Shown here: positions 1 to 4,968 of the stretch, in pieces
Layout of the letters: each line of letters begins with the position of its first letter
Numbering within the stretch: the first letter of the stretch is position 1
Source of the DNA: Planctomycetota bacterium
GTDB taxonomy: Bacteria > Planctomycetota > MHYJ01 > JACQXL01
Length of the DNA: 8,840 nucleotides
Assembly (NCBI GenBank): GCA_016208805.1
Contig: JACQXL010000057.1
Coordinates: forward strand, 1 to 8,840
Reading direction: 5' to 3'
The notes under the pieces: generated by a model
What the model was told of the DNA's origin: nothing
What the model saw: the letters and a program-made list of their open reading frames with translations, nothing else
Databases searched by the model: none
Program-made: the position numbers and the translations under genes

Positions 1-16
1 CCTGTTGCTTACTCAT
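1..16 (-). CDS. 5' end of an unidentified gene running off the left edge
   Basis: On the minus strand an AAGGAG Shine-Dalgarno (complement of 23-28) sits 6 nt before an ATG at 16-14. The ATG opens a frame reading M-S-K-Q-Q before the window ends. Only five codons are visible, so no function can be given. It lies downstream of the four-helix-bundle gene on the same strand, with AATGACGAA repeats between them. The call rests on the well-placed ribosome binding site. Confidence 0.5.
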
Positions 17-41
17 ACGACTCTCCTTCGGCTAAATAACT

Positions 42-91
42 AATGACGAAACCTCAATGACGAAAGAAAAACCAAATGTCTTAATGACGAA
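42..91. repeat. AATGACGAA repeat cluster, left of the four-helix-bundle gene
   Basis: The nonamer AATGACGAA occurs three times, at 42-50, 56-64 and 83-91. The last copy is part of AATGTCTTAATGACGAA (75-91). That 17-mer is the inverted counterpart, with a 1-nt indel, of TTCGTCATTAGACATT at 483-498 on the far side of the gene at 93-464. The cluster ends 2 nt before that gene's stop codon. Confidence 0.75.
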
Positions 92-92
92 A

Positions 93-464
93 TCACTCTC
101 CATTCACCTTCCCTCTGCCTTTTCTCCAGATAGATGCAAAAATTAAGTGCAGTTCTTTTGCCTCCTGCCACAAAACCTTGGCTTCATCCCTCAACGAAGG
201 CGCGGCCGTCGCCGTCATTCTTAACCAATATTTTGTCTCACGCGCTTCCCGCTTGCATATACTAATCTTATACAAAAAATCTTTCTTTGATGAAGCATCG
301 TCCGCCTCGCAATAATTTGCCCCAACACTTGTAGCGGCCGCAACCAATTGTTCAATTACAGAGTTTGTCTCCGGCTTATGAGGTATTTTCTTAGCGAAGT
401 TTATAACTGCTTCACCGAATTTAGCAGTTCTTTCTTCTAAGTCATAATCCGGATTATTAGTCAT
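93..464 (-). CDS. four-helix-bundle protein (23S rRNA intervening-sequence / S23 family)
   Basis: A 123-residue, all-helical, charged protein without signal peptide or membrane span. Family features visible are an N-terminal helix containing 'KFGEAVINFAKKIP', the segment 'VIEQLVAAATSVGANYCEADDASSKKDF' paraphrased as a small-residue helix, a central 'K(I/L)SICKREARETKYWL' helix, and a C-terminal 'AKELHLIFASI' helix. The family is named after proteins encoded in insertions within 23S rRNA genes, but most members are free-standing like this one; their biochemical role is not established, though relatives include the Avd accessory protein of diversity-generating retroelements. No reverse transcriptase or variable repeat is seen here. 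The ATG at 464 lacks a good Shine-Dalgarno. The gene is bracketed by inverted AATGACGAA clusters, which suggests it moves or was inserted as a unit. Family assignment is firm, function unknown. Confidence 0.88.
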   Translation of the reverse strand: MTNNPDYDLEERTAKFGEAVINFAKKIPHKPETNSVIEQLVAAATSVGANYCEADDASSKKDFLYKISICKREARETKYWLRMTATAAPSLRDEAKVLWQEAKELHLIFASIWRKGRGKVNGE

Positions 465-475
465 TGCACCATTCT

Positions 476-505
476 TTCGTCATTCGTCATTAGACATTCG
501 TCATT
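476..505. repeat. TTCGTCATT repeat cluster, right of the four-helix-bundle gene
   Basis: Three copies of TTCGTCATT lie at 476-484, 483-491 and 497-505, the first two overlapping by two bases. They are the reverse complement of the AATGACGAA units at 42-91, so the gene at 93-464 is enclosed by inverted repeat clusters. This cluster fills most of the 46-bp gap to the stop of the tRNA-binding protein gene. Confidence 0.75.
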
Positions 506-510
506 TTACG

Positions 511-831
511 TTACGATATTTTGGATCCGGGGTCAGCCGTCTTTTCCGGCACCAGCGGAATCACATCCGGCCCGCTGTGCGTGGCCAGAATCATTACCTG
601 GCTTTCCATCCCGCGTAGAACGGCCGGCTCCAGATTGGCCACCACGGCAACGGTTTTGTTGAGCAGTTGCTCCGGCGTCAGATACGGCCGCAATCCTGCT
701 ACGCTTTGCTTCACCTCGCCGCCGATATCAATCTTGAGGACATAAAGTTTATCGGCATTGGGATGGTTTTCCACCAAGAGTATCTTACCGATACGCAGGT
801 CCAGTTTCTTAAATTCCTCAAAGGTTACCAT
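511..831 (-). CDS. stand-alone tRNA-binding domain protein (MetRS beta-subunit / Trbp111 type)
   Basis: The 106-residue product is a single OB-fold tRNA-binding domain of the EMAP/Trbp111 type. This domain is usually fused to the C-terminus of methionyl-tRNA synthetase, or encoded separately and often annotated as methionine-tRNA ligase subunit beta. Seen directly are 'FKKLDLRIGKI' near the N-terminus, 'HPNADKLYVLKIDIG', 'SVAGLRPYLTPEQL' and 'VVANLEPAVLRGMESQ'. These are the signature segments of the family in order, and the length is normal for a free-standing copy. In the last signature the usual ESQGM reads ESQVM. The start is supported by AAGGAG about 7 nt upstream. The protein is expected to dimerise and bind structured tRNA non-specifically in the cytoplasm. 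No metG catalytic gene is adjacent. CsaA is an alternative name, but the 'NADKLY' motif favours the MetRS-type domain. Confidence 0.9.
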   Translation of the reverse strand: MVTFEEFKKLDLRIGKILLVENHPNADKLYVLKIDIGGEVKQSVAGLRPYLTPEQLLNKTVAVVANLEPAVLRGMESQVMILATHSGPDVIPLVPEKTADPGSKIS

Positions 832-973
832 AATTATCTCCTTTTTAAGTAAACGCCCATACGGACGTTTAATCAGTTTATTTGTCGTTTAGAATATCAT
901 TTATCAGCCATAAATCAAGTTTTCTTGACCTCTGGATAGCCTAATATATAATTGGGCTAAAGGAGGCATAAAT
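832..973. other. divergent intergenic spacer
   Basis: This spacer separates the minus-strand tRNA-binding protein gene from the plus-strand HEAT gene. It holds a good plus-strand promoter (925-952), a weaker minus-strand candidate (TATTCT at 896-891, TTGATT at 918-913, 16-nt spacing), and an imperfect fold-back (850-869, AAACG...CGTTT with one mismatch) in the predicted leader of the minus-strand gene. Nothing else is evident. Confidence 0.5.
925..952 (+). promoter_or_regulatory. sigma-70-type promoter for the HEAT-pyrK pair
   Basis: TTGACC (925-930), a 16-nt spacer and a perfect TATAAT (947-952). Transcription should start near 959. The strong Shine-Dalgarno AAAGGAGG (959-966) lies at that start and is followed 7 nt later by the ATG at 974, so the predicted leader is only about 15 nt long. 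Confidence 0.8.
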
Positions 974-1801
974 ATGAAAGCGATATCTCTTCTATTATCC
1001 GCCCTGATTTGCTGTTTGCCGCTCGGCTGTTTTGCATCCAAAGGTTCATACGAAAGCCAGCAGAAACGGATTGCCGAACTGGAAAAGCAGAACCAGGCCC
1101 TGATGACCGACTTAAAACAGTTGAACAAGGCTCTGGACGACCGTATCAGGGCGCTGGAGACAATGAAGTTTGAAGTCGGCCTGCTCCGCCAGGAGGTAAT
1201 GCGCAAGGGCGAACCAAAGACCGAAACCGCCACCACCGCTGAACAAATCAACGCATTAATCAAGCAGATTGCCGATGCTAACGCCGATATAAACGGCATC
1301 GCTGAGAAACTGCCCGCTCTGGGCAAGGGTGCGATTGTGGCGGTAATAGAAACGCTTAAATCACCGGATGTGGGTTATCGCAGCCGGCTGGAAAAGGTAT
1401 TGAGCCTGATGCCGACTAACGAGGTTGTGCCGGTGCTCAATTCCACCCTGAAGGACAAAACCCTGCGGGTCTCGTCCGCCCGGGTGCTGGGAAGCATTAA
1501 GGATAAATCGGCCGTGCCAGCGCTGGCCGAGTGCCTAACCGATAACGATGACGACTTCTGCTTTGAGGTGGCCCAGGCTTTAATCAAGTTAAAGGATAAA
1601 CGGGGTATCCCGGTATTGATTGATACCCTGAAAAACGACGACCAGCCCAAACGCGCAATGGCCATAAATACCTTGAGCGAATTAACCGGCCAGACGTTTG
1701 ATTACAAGCACTATGCGCCGCTTCAGGAGCAGGAAGAATCTGTCAAGAAATGGGAAGAATGGTGGATGAAGAACGGCGATGCCTTTGTATTTCCGCAATG
1801 A
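974..1801 (+). CDS. exported HEAT-repeat protein with N-terminal coiled coil
   Basis: A 275-residue protein. Residues 1-21 form a signal peptide (K2, hydrophobic 4-17). 'PLGC' ending at Cys19 is an imperfect lipobox because proline is at -3, so it may be a lipoprotein; otherwise cleavage after 'CFA' by signal peptidase I is possible. Residues 25-76 are a heptad-like, Glu/Lys/Gln/Leu-rich coiled coil, followed by a Thr-rich linker (80-90). Residues about 115-240 are three to four HEAT/PBS-lyase-type repeats, for example 'SSARVLGSIKDKSAVPALAECL' shortened to its core 'ARVLGSIKDKSAVPAL', and 'KRGIPVLIDTLK'. The C-terminus has a tryptophan cluster, 'KKWEEWWMKNG'. It is probably a periplasmic or outer-membrane-attached protein-binding scaffold with no predicted enzyme activity. 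The start is certain: AAAGGAGG at 7 nt and a promoter just upstream. Its stop overlaps the pyrK start by ATGA. Pairing with pyrK has no obvious functional reason. Confidence 0.85.
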   Translation: MKAISLLLSALICCLPLGCFASKGSYESQQKRIAELEKQNQALMTDLKQLNKALDDRIRALETMKFEVGLLRQEVMRKGEPKTETATTAEQINALIKQIADANADINGIAEKLPALGKGAIVAVIETLKSPDVGYRSRLEKVLSLMPTNEVVPVLNSTLKDKTLRVSSARVLGSIKDKSAVPALAECLTDNDDDFCFEVAQALIKLKDKRGIPVLIDTLKNDDQPKRAMAINTLSELTGQTFDYKHYAPLQEQEESVKKWEEWWMKNGDAFVFPQ

Positions 1802-2676
1802 AACCGATAGATGCACGAATTATCCGCAATAAGCCGATAGCACCAGATTGCTACCGGATGCAACTCAAACCGTCCAAACCCTTTAAGACCGCGATTCCGG
1901 GACAGTTCGTTCATATTCGTTTGACCAAAGGATATAAACTGCTCCTGCGCCGTCCGTTCAGCATTTATAATATCACTGACTCCGGTAATATTGAAATAGT
2001 CTATCAGGTGCTGGGCAAAGGCACAGAGTTTATGACCTCGCTCAAGCCGGGCAATAAAGTGGATATCCTCGGCCCGCTGGGCAACGGTTTCCGCATTAAT
2101 AACCAGACGCCGGTCCTGGTGGCCGGCGGCGTGGGCGTGGCGGGCTTGCACCTGCTGCTCAAGCGGCTGGCCAAACGGCATAAGGATATTTACCTTCTGC
2201 CCGGCGCACGAAGCAAGGATAAACTCTATTGCCTGCCGGACTTGAAGAAACTTTGCCAGCATATCACTATCGCTACCGAAGACGGCTCAATGGGCTCAAA
2301 AGGACTAATTACTACAGCATTAAGCAAATTCCTTTCTAAATCCGAAATCCGACCCGTACGGGCGAAATCCGAAATGGTCATCTACGCCTGCGGCCCGAAA
2401 GGGATGACCGAGGCAGTCCGCCAGATTGCTATAACCCAAAAGATTCCGACCCAGTTATCGCTGGAAGAACGGATGGGTTGCGGGATAGGTTTCTGCCGCG
2501 CTTGCGTGTGCAAGGTTAAAAACTATGCTGACGCTAAGGCTCCCGCCTGCGCCAATGCTTTAGCGGGCAGGTCGGCAGGCAAGCAAGATTGGCAGTGGGC
2601 AACGGTCTGCGAGGATGGACCGGTCTTTGAGGCAAGTCAACTGGAACCACAGATGAACACAGATAGACACGGATAA
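1798..2676 (+). CDS. pyrK: dihydroorotate dehydrogenase electron-transfer subunit PyrK, with in-frame insertions
   Basis: PyrK passes electrons from the PyrD FMN through a [2Fe-2S] cluster and FAD to NAD+ in pyrimidine synthesis. The 292 residues show an FAD-binding 'LLRRPFSIYN' (49-58), a pyridine-nucleotide-binding 'VAGGVGVAGL' (108-117), 'YACGPKGM' (196-203) and 'EERMGCGIGFCRAC' (223-236). Cluster ligands are Cys228, Cys233, Cys236 and probably Cys271 in 'VCEDGPVF'. The family normally has about 11-14 residues between the third and fourth cysteines; here there are 34. The extra stretch is encoded by a GC-rich palindromic sequence. The last residues ('QMNTDRHG') come from a dispersed repeat. 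I choose the ATG at 1798 because it overlaps the preceding stop (ATGA) and gives the family N-terminus; an in-frame ATG at 1750 would add 16 unrelated residues. No clear Shine-Dalgarno is seen, so translational coupling is likely. pyrD is not in the window. Confidence 0.92.
   Translation: MKPIDARIIRNKPIAPDCYRMQLKPSKPFKTAIPGQFVHIRLTKGYKLLLRRPFSIYNITDSGNIEIVYQVLGKGTEFMTSLKPGNKVDILGPLGNGFRINNQTPVLVAGGVGVAGLHLLLKRLAKRHKDIYLLPGARSKDKLYCLPDLKKLCQHITIATEDGSMGSKGLITTALSKFLSKSEIRPVRAKSEMVIYACGPKGMTEAVRQIAITQKIPTQLSLEERMGCGIGFCRACVCKVKNYADAKAPACANALAGRSAGKQDWQWATVCEDGPVFEASQLEPQMNTDRHG
2338..2375 (+). repeat. 11-bp direct repeat around a palindrome inside pyrK
   Basis: AAATCCGAAAT occurs at 2338-2348 and again at 2365-2375, exactly 27 bp (nine codons) apart. 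Between them is the perfect palindrome CCCGTACGGG (2353-2362). The encoded protein reads 'KSEIRPVRAKSEM' in a linker before the conserved 'YACGPKGM'. The arrangement looks like a small in-frame insertion or duplication. Confidence 0.55.
2530..2585 (+). repeat. GC-rich palindromic insert in pyrK between cluster cysteines 3 and 4
   Basis: The stretch contains inverted pairs CGCTAA (2532-2537)/TTAGCG (2560-2565), CCTGC (2546-2550)/GCAGG (2567-2571) and GCCTGC (2545-2550)/GCAGGC (2575-2580). It encodes about 20 residues rich in Ala and Gly, including an extra Cys, that are absent from ordinary PyrK. Boundaries are approximate, inferred from the excess spacing between Cys236 and Cys271. Confidence 0.6.
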
Positions 2677-2705
2677 TTATCAGTGTTAATCTGTGTAATC
2701 TGTGG
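2647..2705. repeat. fold-back repeat at the convergent pyrK / membrane-protein junction
   Basis: The left arm CCACAGATGAACACAGAT (2647-2664) faces the right arm ATCTGTGTAATCTGTGG (2689-2705). They pair with a small bulge, and the centre contains the palindrome GATAATTATC (2672-2681). It spans the pyrK stop (2676) and ends 2 bp before the stop of the minus-strand gene at 2708, so it could serve as a bidirectional terminator. The left arm recurs at 6240-6264 with 23 of 25 bases identical, so it is a dispersed repeat. Confidence 0.75.
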
Positions 2706-2707
2706 CT

Positions 2708-3199
2708 TTAGTAAATCGGGTATTCAGGTCCGTAGAACATCCGCCGGCCGGCCAGTTCTTTCTCTTTCTTCCTGGACTCGGAGCGTTTCTCGTCCCTTTC
2801 TATGATATCAGAAAGGATGATGGTAAAGATAGGCGGCTCCTTGACCTCAATAATCTCCTGGAACCGCATCTTGAGTTTCTTGACGGCCCGGCGCAGGGAA
2901 TCCTCTATGGCCGAAATATCAATGCTTAAGTTGCCGTCGCTCAGGTTCAGTTTGATGGTTGAGGCGTATTTCCGGCGGAAGATATTGGTCAGCAGATACA
3001 GGACATTAAACATCACCAGATAAATCGCCAGAAGCGTCAAAATAAGCCGCAGGGACTTGTTATTGGCGTTTATCTCGGTTGTCAATCTGGCAACGTCGCT
3101 CAGGTCAAAGAAGTTGGCAACCCAGAAAAACCCAATTGCGCCGACAACTACCCCGAATATCCAGTTGGATGTTTTCATTATTGTTGATAATATTTTCAT
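2708..3199 (-). CDS. small two-span membrane protein, possibly AmaP/Asp23-like
   Basis: The 163-residue product has two membrane spans (about 12-31 and 51-73). A basic cytoplasmic edge 'FRRKYAS' follows, then a segment 'LNLSDGNLSIDISAIED' with 'LRRAVKKLK' (about 84-110), and finally a charged Lys/Glu/Arg-rich tail ending '...YGPEYPIY'. Two spans followed by a short 'GxxxISxxAIE' domain resemble AmaP, the membrane anchor of Asp23-family envelope proteins of Gram-positive bacteria. This is inference from layout and a short motif, not a clear family match. AAGGAG about 9 nt upstream supports the start at 3199. The gene has its own promoter just after the accC stop and converges with pyrK. Its function is unknown. 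Confidence 0.75.
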   Translation of the reverse strand: MKILSTIMKTSNWIFGVVVGAIGFFWVANFFDLSDVARLTTEINANNKSLRLILTLLAIYLVMFNVLYLLTNIFRRKYASTIKLNLSDGNLSIDISAIEDSLRRAVKKLKMRFQEIIEVKEPPIFTIILSDIIERDEKRSESRKKEKELAGRRMFYGPEYPIY

Positions 3200-3237
3200 A
3201 TGATTACGCTCCTTTTAACCTCGGAATTCACGGATTA

Positions 3238-3266
3238 TTTCTATCATATTGCTGGAATACTGTCAA
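3238..3266 (-). promoter_or_regulatory. promoter for the AmaP-like membrane protein gene
   Basis: Read on the minus strand: TTGACA (3266-3261), 17 nt, TAGAAA (3243-3238). The -35 box is perfect and the -10 is 4/6. It lies directly after the accC stop (3268-3270) and predicts a leader of about 30 nt containing the AAGGAG site. The small gene can therefore be expressed independently of accC. Confidence 0.6.
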
Positions 3267-3267
3267 A

Positions 3268-4488
3268 TTATTTAGAGAAATAGCGGTTCAGGAAATTGGT
3301 ATCAATCTGGCCGTCAATAAATTTCGTATGCTTAAATATGGCCTTATGCAGGGGGATAGTGGTTTTTATGCCGTCAATGATGCATTCGGCCAGGGCCCGC
3401 TGCATTGCTTTAATGGCCTCGTCCCGGGAGTTGCGGTGGACAATCAGTTTGCCGATGAGCGAATCATAGTAAGGGCTGACCTGATAACCCTGATAGATAT
3501 GGGAATCAAATCTGACCCCCAGCCCGCCGGCCGGATAATACCGTCCAATCGTGCCGCTGGACGGCCTGAAATCATCCATCGGGTCCTCGGCATTAATCCG
3601 GCATTCTATAGAATGGCCGTTGAAGGTGATATTCTCCTGCTTTAAGTCCAGTTTCATACCGGCCGCAATCTTTATCTGTTTCTTAACGATATCAACACCG
3701 GTAACCATTTCGGTTATGGGGTGTTCCACCTGAATCCGGCCGTTCATCTCTATGAAATAGAAGTTGTTATTTTTATCCAGCAGGAATTCCACGGTGCCGA
3801 CATTGTTATAATTAAGCGCCCCGGCCAGCGCAATGGCGGCCTGGCCCATCTTCTTGCGCAGGTCGGGCGAGACGGCCGGCGAGGGCGCCTCTTCCACAAT
3901 TTTCTGGTGCCGGCGCTGGATGGAGCATTCGCGTTCGCCCAGATGAATTACGCTGCCGTAATTATCGGCCACAATCTGTATCTCAATATGGCGCGGTTCC
4001 TCAATAAATTTCTCAAGATAGACCGCACCGTCCTTGAAGACGTTCTTGGCCTCGGATTGGGCGGCCAGAAACGAGTTAACTATACTGATATCATTGTGGG
4101 CGATGCGCATCCCGTGCCCGCCGCCGCCAAAAGACGCTTTAAGGATTACCGGATAGCCAATCTGGTGGGCAAGTTTTATGGCCTCATTCTCGTCCTTGAG
4201 CGACGACTCGCTGCCCGGAATTACCGGCACGCCGATGCTTTTGGCAACCTCCCTGGTCTTGACTTTGTTGCCGACGGCCCGGGCGGCCTCCGGGCGAGGT
4301 CCGATAAAGGCGATATTGCAGGACTCGCACACTTCGGCGAAATGGACATTTTCCGAGAGGAATCCGTAGCCCGGGTGTATCGCCTCCACATCCGTCACCT
4401 CGGCCGCGCTGATAATCCGTGACATATCCAAATAACTCTTATTGGCCGGCGCCGGGCCGATGCAGACCGTCTCGGTCTCATACGGCAA
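3268..4488 (-). CDS. accC: biotin carboxylase AccC, N-terminally truncated (broken gene)
   Basis: AccC carboxylates the biotin on AccB using ATP and bicarbonate, the first half of acetyl-CoA carboxylase. The remaining 406 residues contain 'EAIHPGYGFLSEN', the ATP-grasp glycine loop 'KASFGGGGHGMRI', 'HIEIQIVADN', 'HLGERECSIQRRHQKIVEEAPSP' shortened here to 'ECSIQRRHQKIVEEAPSP', the catalytic 'FIEMNGRIQVEHP' (usually MNTR; here Gly replaces Thr) and 'ECRINAEDP'. The C-terminus is intact. The N-terminal Rossmann segment, normally with 'ILIANRGEIAxRII', is missing. Conserved AccC sequence ('IETVAVYSEADRDASY') is still readable upstream of 4488, to about 4543, in this frame, but no ATG/GTG/TTG precedes it before a stop. 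The TTG at 4488 is only the first formal start inside conserved sequence. The 5' end overlaps the wrongly extended accB frame. A deletion, real or from assembly, is the likely cause. Confidence 0.9.
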   Translation of the reverse strand: MPYETETVCIGPAPANKSYLDMSRIISAAEVTDVEAIHPGYGFLSENVHFAEVCESCNIAFIGPRPEAARAVGNKVKTREVAKSIGVPVIPGSESSLKDENEAIKLAHQIGYPVILKASFGGGGHGMRIAHNDISIVNSFLAAQSEAKNVFKDGAVYLEKFIEEPRHIEIQIVADNYGSVIHLGERECSIQRRHQKIVEEAPSPAVSPDLRKKMGQAAIALAGALNYNNVGTVEFLLDKNNNFYFIEMNGRIQVEHPITEMVTGVDIVKKQIKIAAGMKLDLKQENITFNGHSIECRINAEDPMDDFRPSSGTIGRYYPAGGLGVRFDSHIYQGYQVSPYYDSLIGKLIVHRNSRDEAIKAMQRALAECIIDGIKTTIPLHKAIFKHTKFIDGQIDTNFLNRYFSK

Positions 4489-4936
4489 GTAACTTGCATC
4501 GCGGTCTGCCTCGGAATAGACTGCAACCGTTTCTATGTTTAACCTTGATTTCCGCTATGACACCTTCGCATTCTGCCTTGAGTTCGTTCATTGTCTTCAT
4601 TGCCTCAATGATGCAAACGGTGGTATCCGGATGGACCGGGTCGCCGATTGCCACATAGGGTTCAACGCCGGGCTTGGGGGCGCTGTAGAATGTTCCCACC
4701 ATCGGGGATTTGACATAAATCAGATTCTCGTCCGAAACCGGCTTCTTGTCGTCTACCGGATGCACCGTCACCACCGGTTCGGCATCCGTCCCGTGGGGAT
4801 GCCCGGCTTCAGGCAGATGCCCGGATAGTTCGGCCCGCCGAAGATGTATCTTCTTGCCTTCTTCTTCGTAGGCAATCTCTACCAGATGATGCTCGTTCAT
4901 TACGTCAATGAGTTTCTTGATATCGTCTAATTTCAT
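4478..4936 (-). CDS. accB: biotin carboxyl carrier protein AccB, C-terminus replaced (broken gene)
   Basis: AccB is the biotin-bearing subunit of acetyl-CoA carboxylase. Seen are the helical N-terminus 'MKLDDIKKLIDVMNEHHLVE', a Pro/His/Asp-rich linker (about 38-70), and the biotinyl domain starting 'VKSPMVGTFY' with 'GDPVHPDTTVCIIEAMKTMNE'. Lys114 in EAMKT is the biotinylation site. After 'AECEGVIAEIKVK' (to about residue 133) the expected '(E/K)NG..V.(Y/F)GQ.LF' final strand is absent. Instead the frame reads 'HRNGCSLFRGRPRC', which is accC DNA in the wrong frame, until a stop at 4478. The nominal 152-residue length therefore hides a lost domain end. The start is supported by GGAGG 7 nt upstream. 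accB follows hisS by 32 bp and is probably co-transcribed with it. Confidence 0.92.
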   Translation of the reverse strand: MKLDDIKKLIDVMNEHHLVEIAYEEEGKKIHLRRAELSGHLPEAGHPHGTDAEPVVTVHPVDDKKPVSDENLIYVKSPMVGTFYSAPKPGVEPYVAIGDPVHPDTTVCIIEAMKTMNELKAECEGVIAEIKVKHRNGCSLFRGRPRCKLLAV

Positions 4937-4968
4937 TCATTATCCTCCCCTTAATTACACAGATTCAA

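Noticed and set aside
93..464. Avd accessory protein of a diversity-generating retroelement
   Set aside because: No reverse transcriptase and no template/variable repeat pair is visible; the protein fits the general S23 four-helix-bundle family.
904..1326. A 140-codon open frame on the minus strand
   Set aside because: It overlaps the HEAT-protein promoter and coding sequence; the plus-strand gene has a clear promoter, ribosome binding site and family repeats.
1750..1797. Earlier in-frame ATG for pyrK
   Set aside because: It would add 16 residues lying wholly within the upstream gene; the family N-terminus and the ATGA overlap favour 1798.
3721..4422. A 233-codon open frame on the plus strand
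   Set aside because: It is antisense to the strongly conserved accC frame, has no ribosome binding site and no recognisable domain. It is a shadow produced by accC codon bias.
4537..4546. GTTAAAC as a programmed frameshift site fusing AccB to AccC
   Set aside because: G-TTA-AAC slips -1, but accB to accC needs +1. A shift would also not restore the missing end of AccB or the start of AccC.
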